A stretch of 64,000 nucleotides of DNA from CATQHD01 sp965243165 (GCA_965243165.1 OZ251535.1:558001-622000); one strand, 5' to 3'; positions 26,402-35,658 are shown, counted from the stretch's first letter. The notes: a model not told the origin generated them from the sequence alone. Translations and numbers: made by a program.

Positions 26402-27591
26402 ATGATCAGAGAGCGTAGAGCCATCGAAAGGTTAGTAGCCCTCTTTTTGGTGTTGGTCTTCGCTTTGCAGTCTTGTAGTGCTGAGATGGGGGATGCGCCG
26501 AGTTCCGAAGCGGAGGATCCCTTGGAGGAATCCGTTGGGGTGAGCCGGGTTGCGGCGGTCTCGTCTGTTGCTTCTATGAGTCTGTCTGGTAGGGAGGTGG
26601 TGGATGAATCGTCGTCGTCCTCCTCTACTAGTGCCGCCAATGGGTCTGAATCGGATTATACACCGGTGGCAATGGAACGCCCGCCGGTGTCGTATTTGCA
26701 GGAGGTTGTTCCGCCATGTCTTCCCGTCGATGAATCTAGGAGGGATCCTTGTTTTCGGGGTATTCCTGGTGTTGTGGAGTCTGCTAGTACCTCAGGAGGG
26801 ATGCGTATATGGGCCATGACGGTATACCCTCTTTCAACGATATATTATTAGGTAAGATAGGACCAGGATTATCTCCTGCTTGGACTCCTCATATAGCAAT
26901 CAGAGGGGCTGTGCAACACGGTACTACTCGATGCGACCTATATCGGTTCAAAGGATTACCTTATCAAAATCCCTTGTTTTCCAAAGGCTTTCGTTATTAT
27001 TATTGTTTTGTAGATATTGCAGTGCACGAGTATATTGTGGGAGAGGGGCCGGATGAGATTACAGTTGCTATGCATCGTGAAATAGTTTGGATCAGCCGTG
27101 AAGAGTTTGAGGATTGGTTGAATATAAGAGATGAGTTTGTGTTGGATGTACTTGAGGATCCACAGTTGAGGACAGCGAAAGTATATGAAGGAAAGGAAAT
27201 GGTACTGCTACTTCACATACCTGCTACTGTTCTCTTGGAATCATGGACTCTTGGTGGGTGGTGGGGTAACACTTGGTTCCTTCAACGGAATAAAGAAGGC
27301 GAAGTCCGAGCCTTGGAGCAGGATATAGGGCTGGCGAGGATTCATAAACAGATTGATCCGGATCTTCCTTTATCCGAGTTTGATCTCCCGTTGTCCGAGT
27401 TGGTGGCACGTATCAAAGAAGCCGCGGAGAACAGAGCGGCGGTTACGGAGGGTCGGATCGGTGTGGATACTTCTTTGCCGTTGTTGGTGACCGATGCCAA
27501 CCGGTTGCAGGATTTCTTCGTGTCGGTGGGTGCGGTGTATGAGGGGGAGGGTGCTACGGTGTTGCCGCCGCCGGTTCCCGGCGGTGGATAA
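26402..27591 (+). pseudogene. Tandem lipoprotein, copy 4 (frameshifted and tail-deleted)
   Basis: The first 149 codons read as a normal family member (LQSC lipobox, SMSLSGREVVDE), then the frame runs into a stop at 26851. The homologous continuation (IPSFNDILLGK, PHIAIRG, EYIVGEGPDEITVAMHRE) is intact in another frame from about 26815 to 27591. Comparison with copy 1 places a single-base deletion just after the TGG at about 26810. In addition the Pro/Thr tail is gone: the sequence jumps from the first GGTTCCCGGCGG of the tail to the later TTCCGGCGGTGGATA block, which looks like a deletion between short direct repeats, and then degenerates. Unless the frameshift is a read error or programmed, the gene is dead. 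Confidence 0.8.
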
Positions 27592-27945
27592 GGAGGCTGT
27601 CCAACCGCAGGCCGAGGGTCGGTTGCATCCACGATCAGCAGCACCCAGCAGCCTCGGATATGGAGAAGGGCGACCCTGCCGGAGGCAGGGGGTGAGTTGC
27701 CTACGGTGCCCGGGGCCATCCTGTCTTCGGACGACGAGGCGGCGCGGCGCGGCGGTCGATGGCGACGCCGGGGTGGGAATGGGTAGGGCCAGGGACTGGG
27801 TGTGGTTCGACCTTGAGCGAAATCAAGCGGCGCGGCGCGGATGGTTGGAGCGGAGCGGGCGCTTTCGGTCGGTTACCGGCCCGCGCGCTTTGGTCTTCCT
27901 GGTGGATGGTGCGTTCGGGTGATGCGCCCTGCGGCCGGGTTGCGG
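27592..27945. other. Decayed tail of lipoprotein copy 4 and gap
   Basis: The first 190 bases still show scattered matches to the 3' tail of the other copies (CAACCGCAGGCCGAGG, CCGGAGG, GGTGAGTTGCC, TCTTCGGACGA and GGGGTGGGAA), but with many indels and no continuous frame. The rest, up to the MFS gene stop, shows nothing I recognise. Confidence 0.6.
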
Positions 27946-29100
27946 TCAGGTTCGCGCCGGCAGGCGGGTGCGTTCTCCCCAGGCCCACCAGGCGGCGGCC
28001 ATCGAGACCGCCCCCAGCCCTGCTGCAACCCATCCCAGCCCGGCGAAACTCCAGTAGTGGAAGATGAAAGCGGCCAGCGCCGCCCCCAGCCCGTAGCCGG
28101 CCTGCAGGGGCAGGGCCGTGAAGGTGAGTATCCGCCGCCTGCCTTCCACCTCGACCGACTCGGCCAAAAGCCCCTGGTAGACCACGAACGCGAACCAATG
28201 GGCCCACGACCAGACGGCTATCGCCAGCAGGAAGCTCGTTACGCCGCCTGCTCTCACCAGCCACAGGACCGACGCCGCGCCCGCCGCCAGGCTGGCTTGG
28301 AGGCCGAGCGGGCGCCCGGCATAGGACAGCCGCCCGGCCAGTATGGAAGCTCCGAACCCCGCCGCTCCGCTCACCGCCAGCGCCGCGCCGCTCAAGACCG
28401 CTCCTCCTCCGAGCACCACTTCGGCGTAGGCGCCCACGAACACCCACGGCGCCATGGAACCGATTGCCCAGAGCATTCCCGAGGCGATCCCGATGTAGGC
28501 GGTTCGGCTGAACAGGCGGCCGGGCCGCCCCTCCGGCGCCGGTTCCGCATGGTCCGGCCCCCGCTTCGGATAGGAGGCGGCCAGCCCGACTGCGGCCACC
28601 GCCGCCACCGCGGCCAGGGCCGCCCGCCAGCCGTAGGCGTCGGTTATCCAGCCCAGCGCCGGCATCAGCACCGAAGCGGCCGGCATCATGGCGGTGAGGA
28701 CGCCCACCCGCCTCGCCGCGTCGCCGCCGTCGACCACCAGCCCCATCGCTCCGGCCACCAACGCCCCCATGGCGAAGCCGATCGCGGTGCGGGCCGCCAG
28801 ATGGGCGGGGAGGCCGGGAGCGGCGGCGGCGGCCAGGTTGGCGGCGGCCGCCCCCGCCATGCCCAGCATCAACAGCCGCCGCCGGCGGATGCTCCGTATT
28901 CCGAACCAGAAGGCGGCCAGGCCGAACCCCACTTCGGTCATCACGTACAGCCAGGCCCCCGACGAAAGCGCGGCGCCGTACCCCTCGACGGTGGGCGGTG
29001 CCAGCAGCGGGATGGAGTCGAAACTCAGGGTCAGCACTCCGAAGGCGGCCAGCGCCGGTACGAGGGAGACGGGGCGGGAGGGGGGCGTCGTCCCGGTCAT
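27946..29100 (-). CDS. MFS-type membrane transporter
   Basis: A 384-residue integral membrane protein with about 12 hydrophobic segments. It has the family's cytoplasmic loop between helices 2 and 3 (FWFGIRSIRRRRLLMLG) and a helix-4/5 segment ARTAIGFAMGALVAGAMG, matching the drug-efflux branch. A charged central loop (YPKRGPDHAEPAPEGRPG) separates the two halves. The substrate is unknown; multidrug or metabolite export is the usual role. It is transcribed alone, convergent with the lipoprotein array and divergent from the M20 peptidase across a gap holding a dispersed repeat. Confidence 0.8.
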   Translation of the reverse strand: MTGTTPPSRPVSLVPALAAFGVLTLSFDSIPLLAPPTVEGYGAALSSGAWLYVMTEVGFGLAAFWFGIRSIRRRRLLMLGMAGAAAANLAAAAAPGLPAHLAARTAIGFAMGALVAGAMGLVVDGGDAARRVGVLTAMMPAASVLMPALGWITDAYGWRAALAAVAAVAAVGLAASYPKRGPDHAEPAPEGRPGRLFSRTAYIGIASGMLWAIGSMAPWVFVGAYAEVVLGGGAVLSGAALAVSGAAGFGASILAGRLSYAGRPLGLQASLAAGAASVLWLVRAGGVTSFLLAIAVWSWAHWFAFVVYQGLLAESVEVEGRRRILTFTALPLQAGYGLGAALAAFIFHYWSFAGLGWVAAGLGAVSMAAAWWAWGERTRLPART

Positions 29101-29154
29101 CTCCGGCAGAGTACCGCCCGCTTCGACCCAGGCAGATCAACCCCGGTCAACCCC

Positions 29155-29262
29155 GATCGTTCATGCCCCGCGGGCGGGCCGCGCCCGCGCCGGTTCATCA
29201 GCCTGTACACCCCAGATCCCGAAGCGGCGGCGTTCGCCGGTTGGCGGCCGGCCCATATCTGA
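29155..29262. repeat. Dispersed intergenic repeat, copy A
   Basis: About 105 bases beginning GATCGTTCATGCCCC share a clear pattern with 31904-32012 (GATCCTTCATGCCCC): GCGGGC, CGCGCCGGTTC, GCCTG.ACAC.CCAGA..., CGAAGCGGCGGCG in the same order and spacing. Both copies lie just upstream of a minus-strand gene start. Confidence 0.55.
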
Positions 29263-29371
29263 CCAGAAATATTTCCACTGGCATCGCCCCAGGTCAAAAG
29301 GGATGCGGGCGCTTATTTAATCTGCTCCCCGCTCTCGTGGATTGTCGGAGTCGAGGTAGATTGCGGCGGAC

Positions 29372-30748
29372 ATGCCTGAGCCAGGAACGATCCCCGACGC
29401 GGCCGCCGCCGACCTCGGCGCCGCCGCAGCGGAGCTGGCGCCGGTCATCCGGGCCGACCTCGAGGAGCTGGTGAGGATCGACTCGGTCAGCGCCCCCGGT
29501 TTCGATCCGGGGAGGGTGCGCCGCTGCGCCGAGGCCGCCGCCGCCCAGATGGAAGGGGCCGGCCTTCGAGGGGTGCGGCTGCTGGAGCTGGACGGCGCCC
29601 ACCCCGCCGTTTACGGGGAGATACCGCCGCCCTCTTCCGAGGCCCCCACCGTCCTGCTGTACGCCCATTACGACGTCCAGCCGGCCGGGCCTCGGGAGCT
29701 CTGGAACACGCCCCCCTTCGAGCCGGTCGAGGCGGGCGGGCGGCTCTACGGAAGGGGGTCGGCCGACGACAAATCCGGCGCGGTCATCCACACCGGGGCG
29801 GTGCGCGCCCATGGAGGCCGCCCTCCGGTAGGGGTGAAGGTCTTCCTCGAAGGGGAGGAGGAGATCGGTTCCCTCCACCTCGACGGTTTCCTCGCCGCCT
29901 ACCGCGGTCTGCTGGCCGCCGACGCCATCGTGGTGGCCGACGCCGGCAACTGGGATGTGGGCCAACCTGCTTTCACCACCTCCCTCCGGGGCTTGACCGA
30001 CTGCGTGATCGAGGTGCGCACCTTGGAGGCCGGAGTTCATTCAGGCCTGTGGGGCGGCGTGTTTCCCGACGCCCTCTCGGTGCTGGTGCGGGCCTTGGCC
30101 TCGCTGCACGACGACCAGGGCCGGGCGGCCGTCCCCGGCCTGGCCTCGGGCGGCCGGCCGCCGGTCGAAATCGACGAAGACGCGGCGCGCCGGGCGGCCG
30201 GCGCCTTGGAGGGAGTGGAGATGATCGGCGGGGGGTCGATCACCGAACGGCTGTGGCTGGGTCCGGCCGTCTCGATCCTGGCGGTAGACGCCCCTCCGGT
30301 GTCCGAAGCCATAAACCAGCTGGCGCCGTCCGCCCGCGCCAAGGTGTCGCTGCGGCTGGCCCCCGGGGACGACCCCGACCGGGCCATGGCCGCCCTCCTC
30401 GCCCACTTGGAAGGGGCCGTCCCGTGGGGGGCGGCGGTCGAGGTGACCCCCGGGGCCTCCGCCCATGCCGTCTCTCTCGACACCGCCGGCCCGGCCTACG
30501 ACGCCTTCCGGGCCGGTTTCCGGCAGGCCTACGGACGCGGGCCCGTCGAAATGGGGGTGGGCGGGTCGATCCCCTTCGTGAAGGCCTTCTCCGACGCCTT
30601 CCCCGGCGCCGACCTGCTCCTGACCGGCGCCGCCGATCCGGCCAGCAACATCCACGCCCCCAACGAGAGCCTCCACCTGGGCGAGCTCCGCCGCAGCACA
30701 CTGGCCGAGGCGGTTGCCCTCCAAGCCTTGCCGGGTGCCGCCCGATGA
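29372..30748 (+). CDS. M20-family metallopeptidase / deacylase
   Basis: A 458-residue di-zinc peptidase. Metal and catalytic residues sit in the expected order: LLYAHYDVQP (His, Asp), YGRGSADDKSG (bridging Asp), LEGEEEIGS (catalytic Glu-Glu), DAGNWD (Asp) and NIHAPNE (His). The lid dimerisation domain lies in the middle (about 200-330). The carnosinase/dipeptidase branch of M20 fits best, so removal of one residue from dipeptides or N-acyl amino acids is likely, in the cytoplasm (no signal peptide). Its TGA is directly followed by the complement of the TrmL-like gene's stop, with no base between the convergent genes. Confidence 0.88.
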   Translation: MPEPGTIPDAAAADLGAAAAELAPVIRADLEELVRIDSVSAPGFDPGRVRRCAEAAAAQMEGAGLRGVRLLELDGAHPAVYGEIPPPSSEAPTVLLYAHYDVQPAGPRELWNTPPFEPVEAGGRLYGRGSADDKSGAVIHTGAVRAHGGRPPVGVKVFLEGEEEIGSLHLDGFLAAYRGLLAADAIVVADAGNWDVGQPAFTTSLRGLTDCVIEVRTLEAGVHSGLWGGVFPDALSVLVRALASLHDDQGRAAVPGLASGGRPPVEIDEDAARRAAGALEGVEMIGGGSITERLWLGPAVSILAVDAPPVSEAINQLAPSARAKVSLRLAPGDDPDRAMAALLAHLEGAVPWGAAVEVTPGASAHAVSLDTAGPAYDAFRAGFRQAYGRGPVEMGVGGSIPFVKAFSDAFPGADLLLTGAADPASNIHAPNESLHLGELRRSTLAEAVALQALPGAAR

Positions 30749-31213
30749 TCAGACGCCGCCGCCGAAGCCGAGCTGGCGCCAAGCCTCGAACAGGACTATC
30801 GCGGCCGAGTTGGACAGGTTGAGGCTTCTGCGGCCGGCCAGCATGGGGATGCGCAGCACCTCCGCCACCGACTCGTGGGCCAGCAGCCGGTCGGGGAGGC
30901 CGGCGCTCTCGCCGCCGAACAGGAAGGCGTCGCCCTCCTGGTAACGAACTTCCGTGTACCGGCGGGCGCCCTTCCCAGACAGGGCGAACAGGCGGGCGGG
31001 CCGGGCCGACTCCAGATAGGCCTCGAAGCCGGAGTGCTCGGCCACCTCCGCGTATTCCCGGTAGTCGAGGCCGGCCCGGCGCAGGCGGGCGTCGTCCATG
31101 GAGAAACCCAGCGGATGGACGAGGTGGAGGGCGGCCCCCGTGTTGGCGCACAGCCGGATGATGTTTCCGGTGTTGGGCGGTATCTCGGGCCGGTGGAGGA
31201 CTGCCTGGAACAC
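30749..31213 (-). CDS. trmL: tRNA (cytidine/uridine-34 2'-O)-methyltransferase, TrmL-like (SPOUT)
   Basis: A 154-residue SPOUT methylase. The three family motifs are present: EIPPNTGNIIRLCANTG, then LFGGESAGLP and IPMLAGRRSLNLSNSAAIVL, which together form the SAM-binding trefoil knot. TrmL methylates the 2'-OH of the wobble base of certain tRNA-Leu. GTG at 31213 gives the family length and start (VFQAVLHRPEIPPN) and lies 11 bases after the nucS stop, so the pair are co-transcribed. The long open frame upstream is antisense-like read-through of nucS and is not part of the protein. Confidence 0.88.
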   Translation of the reverse strand: MFQAVLHRPEIPPNTGNIIRLCANTGAALHLVHPLGFSMDDARLRRAGLDYREYAEVAEHSGFEAYLESARPARLFALSGKGARRYTEVRYQEGDAFLFGGESAGLPDRLLAHESVAEVLRIPMLAGRRSLNLSNSAAIVLFEAWRQLGFGGGV

Positions 31214-31224
31214 GGGCAGCCGCC

Positions 31225-31884
31225 TCAGAACAGGCGCAGATGGTTGGAGGGGGCGCCCCGCAGATCGTCGTAGTCGACCTCGACGCACCGGATGCCCCGG
31301 GCCCCGGCCAGCACCTTGGCCTGCTGGGTGATGGCGGTGGCCGCCAGGATCCCCCGCAGCGGGTGCAGGCGGGAATCGTGGCTCAGCCGCTCCAGGTAGC
31401 GGGTCAGCTGCTCCACCCCGTCGATCTCGCCCATCCGCTTGATCTCCACCGCCACGGTGTCCCCGCCGGACGACCGGCACAGTAGATCCACCGGCCCGAT
31501 GTCGGTGGAATATTCCCGGCGCACCAGCTCCAAGCCCTCCTCGAGGAACTGCGGTTTGGCGGCCAGCAGCTCCTGCAGGTGGGATTCGAGGCCGTCCTTC
31601 TCGAGGCCGGGGTCGGCGCCCAGCTCCACTTCCTGCTCGGACAGCAGTTCCTCGATGTGGATGGTCAGCTCCTCCCCCTTGGAGTTGGTGATCAGCCACA
31701 TGCCCGGTTCCTCCGCCAGGTCGTTGGGGGCGTTCATCCAGTTCAGGGGTTTGTAGGCGCCGCCGTCGGCGTGGATGGCCACGCAGCCGTCGGCCTTCAC
31801 CATGATGAGGCGGACGGCGGGCGGCAGGTGCGCGCTCAACCTCCCCTTGTAATCGACCGAGCAGCGGGCTATCACCAAGCGCAT
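31225..31884 (-). CDS. nucS: NucS/EndoMS mismatch-specific endonuclease
   Basis: A 219-residue protein matching actinobacterial NucS from the first residue: MRLVIARCSVDYKGRL, then HADGGAYKPLNWMNAPN. The nuclease core is DIGPVDLLCRS...VAVEIKRMGEIDGVEQLTRY, with the D-x(n)-E-x-K set. NucS makes double-strand breaks at mismatches and replaces MutS-MutL in most actinobacteria and some archaea, working with the sliding clamp. The C-terminus here ends APSNHLRLF, a possible clamp-binding tail (short hydrophobic-basic end). ATG at 31884 gives the normal length. It is co-directional with trmL. Confidence 0.92.
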   Translation of the reverse strand: MRLVIARCSVDYKGRLSAHLPPAVRLIMVKADGCVAIHADGGAYKPLNWMNAPNDLAEEPGMWLITNSKGEELTIHIEELLSEQEVELGADPGLEKDGLESHLQELLAAKPQFLEEGLELVRREYSTDIGPVDLLCRSSGGDTVAVEIKRMGEIDGVEQLTRYLERLSHDSRLHPLRGILAATAITQQAKVLAGARGIRCVEVDYDDLRGAPSNHLRLF

Positions 31885-31903
31885 AGGCCGTCGAGGATAA
31901 CCA

Positions 31904-32012
31904 CGATCCTTCATGCCCCTGCCCGCGGGCCGCGCCGCCGTCCGCGCCGGTTCGCCGGCCTGCACACGCCAGACCTCGAAGCGGCGGCGCCGCCGGTTGC
32001 CGAACGCCCCAT
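31904..32012. repeat. Dispersed intergenic repeat, copy B
   Basis: This is the partner of the repeat at 29155, upstream of nucS. It starts GATCCTTCATGCCCC and contains CGCGCCGGTTC and CGAAGCGGCGGCG in the same order. Identity by eye is about 70-75 percent. Confidence 0.55.
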
Positions 32013-32082
32013 AGGTGATTTTCGGCCGTCCTCTGCATCGGGGATGTTCCGACGGCGGCCCTGACCGTCGGGCCGGCGGATA

Positions 32083-32094
32083 GGGTGATCACCC
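32083..32094. promoter_or_regulatory. Perfect 12-bp palindrome upstream of the ABC exporter
   Basis: GGGTGATCACCC is a perfect inverted repeat in the 386-base region between divergent nucS and the ABC transporter genes. A TATAGT-like hexamer follows at about 32111, so the palindrome may be an operator. No regulator gene is adjacent. Confidence 0.35.
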
Positions 32095-32270
32095 ACCTGC
32101 GAATTGTCATATAGTGAGATTCAACGATATTTTTCTTATCTCAACGAGCTCATTTGGGTGTTCGGAGGCGCCTTTCCCCTCCCCGGATCCCCCGAAGGCG
32201 GCCCTGATAGTTTGCGGTGTTCCGTATCCTCAGGCCCGAAATCATCTGCTCGATTTTCGAAAGGGTTGAG

Positions 32271-33005
32271 ATGAACCAGAATCATGCGGCGGCTCGAGCC
32301 GAGGGCGTAACCAAGGTGTACGGCTGGGGAGACACCCGGGTCACCGCCCTCGACGAGGTCGACGTCTCGTTCAGCCGCGGCGAGTACACAGCCGTGATGG
32401 GGCCCTCGGGCTCAGGCAAGTCGACCCTCATGCACTGCATGGCGGGCCTCGACGAGGTGACCGACGGATCGGTCTACGTAGGAGATCTCGAACTCTCCAC
32501 CTTGAACGACCGGCAGCTGACCAAGCTTCGCCGCGAGCGGGTCGGCTTCATCTTCCAGACCTTCAACCTGGTTCCCACCCTGACCGCCCGGGAGAACATA
32601 ACCCTCCCCCTCGACCTGGCCGGTCGGAAGGTCGATTCCGAGTGGTTCGACCGGATGATCGAGATACTCGGGATATCCGACCGCCTCGGCCACCGCCCCA
32701 AGGAGCTGTCGGGCGGCCAGCAGCAGCGGGTGGCGGCGGCGCGGGCGCTGTGCTCCCGGCCCGATCTGATCTTCGCCGACGAACCGACCGGGAACCTGGA
32801 TTCGAAGGCCGGCGCCGAGCTGCTCGGGTTCTTGGCGGACGCGGTGCGGGAGCACGGCCAGACCATCGTCATGGTCACCCATGACGCGGTGGCGGCCAGC
32901 TACTCGGACCGCATTCTGTTCCTGGCCGACGGCCGGGTGGTGGACACGATGACGGACCCGACTCCGGCCAAGGTGCTGGACCGGATCAAGGAACTGGAGC
33001 GGTAG
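32271..33005 (+). CDS. ABC transporter ATP-binding protein (LolD/MacB type)
   Basis: A 244-residue nucleotide-binding protein: Walker A GPSGSGKST, Q-loop IFQTFNLVPTLTARENI, signature LSGGQQQRVAAARAL, Walker B LIFADEPTGNLD and H-loop VMVTHD. The phrase FNLVP..T..EN and DEPTGNLDSK are typical of the type VII (MacB/LolD/FtsE-like) exporters that power FtsX-fold permeases. ATG at 32271 (MNQNHAAARAEGVTKVYG) follows GGGTTGAG; an upstream start at 32217 would add 18 residues. Its stop is directly followed by the permease start, so the two form one transporter. Confidence 0.92.
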   Translation: MNQNHAAARAEGVTKVYGWGDTRVTALDEVDVSFSRGEYTAVMGPSGSGKSTLMHCMAGLDEVTDGSVYVGDLELSTLNDRQLTKLRRERVGFIFQTFNLVPTLTARENITLPLDLAGRKVDSEWFDRMIEILGISDRLGHRPKELSGGQQQRVAAARALCSRPDLIFADEPTGNLDSKAGAELLGFLADAVREHGQTIVMVTHDAVAASYSDRILFLADGRVVDTMTDPTPAKVLDRIKELER

Positions 33006-35618
33006 ATGCTGCGGGTATCACTCAAAGGCGTGTGGGCGTACAAGATACGCCTGGCTCTCACCGCCCTGGCGATCGTCCTCGGCGTCGGGCTGATCAGCGG
33101 GGTCTACGTCTACACGGACACCATCAACAAGGCCTTCGACGGGATATTCACCGACGCCTTCTCGGGGATCGACATCGTGATCGGCGCCGAGTCGGATATA
33201 GACGGAGAAGGCGTCTTCATCGACGAGGAGGTCTTCGGGTTGGCCGAGGAGGTCGAAGGCGTCGAGCAGGCCTTTCCGTCCATCCAGGGCCAAGGCGCAG
33301 CCGTCTTGGATGCCGAAGGCGGGGTGCTGGGGACCGGGGCGGGGCCTCCGACCTTCGTCGCCAGCATCCTCCCCGGCGAGGCCGGCGGGTTCACGATCGA
33401 CGAGGGGACCTATCCGTCGGGCGCGGGGGAGGTGGTGCTGGACCGCTCCACGGCCGAACAGGGCGGTTTCGGGGTCGGTTCGCAGGTAACGGTGATCTCC
33501 GGGGCCGGCCGCCTGGAACTGACCCTGGCGGGTATTGCGGTCTTCGGCGAGAACAACGACCTGGGCGGCTCCAAGATGGTTCTGTTCGATCTTCCCACCG
33601 CCCAGATGGTCCTGCAGCGGCCCGGACAGCTGTCCGGGGGTTCGATCCAGGTCGTACCCGGGGCCTCGGTCGACGATGTGATAGCCCGCATCGACGCCCT
33701 GATGCCCGAAAATGTCACGGTGTCGTCGGGCCAGGCCACAGCCGAGGAACAGGCCGCCGACCTCCAAGGCCAGCTCTCCTCCTTCACCGTGTTCCTGTCG
33801 GTGTTCGGGTGGGTGGCCCTGTTCGTCGGATCGCTGTTGATCTACAACACCTTCAGGATCGTGGTGGGCCAGCGGACCAGGGAGCTGGCGCTGCTGCGGG
33901 CGCTGGGCGCCGGACGGCGCCAGGTGATGGGAATCATGCTTTTCGAGGCGGCGTTGATCGGTCTGGCGGGTGCGCTCCTCGGCGTGGGATTCGGCGTTCT
34001 GCTCGCCATGGGGCTCCAGTGGGCCCTGCCCTTGATCGGGCTGGACATGCCGTCCGCCTCGTTGTCCATCCAGACGCGCACCGTGGTCGTAGGCCTGGCG
34101 GCGGGTCTGGGAATCACCCTGATCTCCGCGATCGTCCCCGCCTACCGCGCCTCCAAGATCGCGGTGATGGCGGCTCTCCGGGAGGACGCGGCCTCTGCGC
34201 CCCGCCCCGGCTACCTCCGCCGGGTGCTGGCGGGATCCGCCGTGCTGGCCCTGGGGCTGGCGGCCCTCCTGTTCGGGCTGTTCGGAGACACCGGTTCCGG
34301 GCCCAGCCCCTTGGTCTATGTAGGGACCGGGGTGGCGGTGATCTTCATGGGGATCTTCGTGTTGAGCCCCTTGGCCGCCCAGCCGACGACCAACCTCCTC
34401 GGCTATCTGTTCGAGCGGCTCACCGGCGCGCCCGGCAGGTTGGCCCGGCGCAACGCCATGCGGAGCCCCCGCCGGACGGCCGCCACCGCCGCGGCGGTCA
34501 TGATCAGCATCACGCTGGTCGCCCTGGCGTCGACCCTCACCGGCTCTATCCGCGGAACCATCGACGACATCCTGGCCAACGGCATAGACGCCGAGGTGGT
34601 CGTCCAACCGGCCGGCCAGTTCTCCGACGTGTCCGGGTTCACTACCGAGGTCGCCGAGCGTCTGGAGGGGGTGGAAGAGGCGGCCGATTTCACCCAGAGG
34701 CAGACCGGCTGGGGAAGAATCACCACCGAGACGGTCGACGCGTCCGGCGCCGCGACCGAGGTCGTCTCCAATATTCAGATCACGGGCGCCCGGCCCAACC
34801 TGGCCGAGTTCCTGCTGCCGGACAGCTCCGCGGGGACGCTGCAGCCCGGGCCCGGCGAGGTGATGATGGAGACGGCCCTCGCCGACAACCACGGTTTCGA
34901 GCTGGGCGACACCGTGATGCTGGAGTTCGAGCAGACGGGGGAACAGCCCTTCGTCTTGGCGGGAACGGCGGAAGGCCGCGCCTGGACGGGCTTGGTCGCC
35001 GTGCCCTCCGACGATTGGGTCGCGCAGTTCGGCGTCGAGGTGGATTCGCGGATCGACGTGAAAGCGGCGGAAGGCGTATCCGCCGATGAACTCAAAGGCG
35101 CTATCGAGCCGCTGCTCGCCGACCTGCCGAACGTGGCGGTCCTGACCATGGCCGATCAGCAGAGTCAGGCCGAGTCCCAGCTGAACAGTCTGCTCAACCT
35201 GATTCTGGCCCTGCTGGCGCTGACCGTGGTGATCGGGATGCTGGGGGTGACCAACACCATGGCCCTCTCGGTGTTCGAGCGCACCCGCGAGATCGGGCTG
35301 CTGCGGGCGGTGGGGTTCACCCGCCGGGCGACCCGCCGCATGGTCCGGGCGGAGGCGTCCATCGTTTCGGTGTTCGGGTCTCTGATGGGGGTCGGACTGG
35401 GGATATTCTTCGGCTGGGTGCTCATCAGGGCGCTGGAGGACTTCGGGCTTTCGGTCTTCGTCATCCCCTGGCTGCCGTCGTCGGCCTCGGTGGCGGGGGT
35501 GCTGGGCAGCCTGGTGTTCTGGCTGGCGGCTACCGGAGTGCTGGGGATCCTCTTCGCCGTCTATCCGGCCCGCCGGGCCGCCAAGCTCAACATCATCGAG
35601 GCCATCGCCCACCTGTAA
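33006..35618 (+). CDS. FtsX-like ABC exporter permease with two FtsX domains
   Basis: An 870-residue membrane protein. An N-terminal helix (LALTALAIVLGVGLISGVYVY) and a large extracellular domain (about 50-250) are followed by three helices with the FtsX motif (RTRELALLRALGAGRRQVM). A second copy of the same layout follows: helix at about 490, extracellular domain about 520-720, and helices with RTREIGLLRAVGFTRRATRR. Such double-FtsX permeases couple ATP hydrolysis to extraction of lipids, lipoproteins or peptides from the outer face of the membrane, and may work in the export or processing of surface proteins. The start codon abuts the ATPase stop. A hairpin follows at 35635. Confidence 0.9.
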   Translation: MLRVSLKGVWAYKIRLALTALAIVLGVGLISGVYVYTDTINKAFDGIFTDAFSGIDIVIGAESDIDGEGVFIDEEVFGLAEEVEGVEQAFPSIQGQGAAVLDAEGGVLGTGAGPPTFVASILPGEAGGFTIDEGTYPSGAGEVVLDRSTAEQGGFGVGSQVTVISGAGRLELTLAGIAVFGENNDLGGSKMVLFDLPTAQMVLQRPGQLSGGSIQVVPGASVDDVIARIDALMPENVTVSSGQATAEEQAADLQGQLSSFTVFLSVFGWVALFVGSLLIYNTFRIVVGQRTRELALLRALGAGRRQVMGIMLFEAALIGLAGALLGVGFGVLLAMGLQWALPLIGLDMPSASLSIQTRTVVVGLAAGLGITLISAIVPAYRASKIAVMAALREDAASAPRPGYLRRVLAGSAVLALGLAALLFGLFGDTGSGPSPLVYVGTGVAVIFMGIFVLSPLAAQPTTNLLGYLFERLTGAPGRLARRNAMRSPRRTAATAAAVMISITLVALASTLTGSIRGTIDDILANGIDAEVVVQPAGQFSDVSGFTTEVAERLEGVEEAADFTQRQTGWGRITTETVDASGAATEVVSNIQITGARPNLAEFLLPDSSAGTLQPGPGEVMMETALADNHGFELGDTVMLEFEQTGEQPFVLAGTAEGRAWTGLVAVPSDDWVAQFGVEVDSRIDVKAAEGVSADELKGAIEPLLADLPNVAVLTMADQQSQAESQLNSLLNLILALLALTVVIGMLGVTNTMALSVFERTREIGLLRAVGFTRRATRRMVRAEASIVSVFGSLMGVGLGIFFGWVLIRALEDFGLSVFVIPWLPSSASVAGVLGSLVFWLAATGVLGILFAVYPARRAAKLNIIEAIAHL

Positions 35619-35634
35619 CCAGGTTGATCCGCGT

Positions 35635-35651
35635 CCGGGGCCTTGCCCCGG
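35635..35651. terminator. Hairpin between convergent genes
   Basis: CCGGGGC, a 3-base loop CTT, then GCCCCGG form a perfect 7-bp stem 16 bases after the permease stop and 8 bases before the DUF454 gene stop. No T-run follows on either strand, as is usual for actinobacterial terminators. It could serve both convergent genes. Confidence 0.55.
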
Positions 35652-35658
35652 GCGGGGT

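Noticed and set aside
33018..35612. 864-codon minus-strand frame opposite the ABC permease
   Set aside because: The permease has two clear FtsX domains in the other strand; the antisense product is low-complexity Gly/Arg/Gln.
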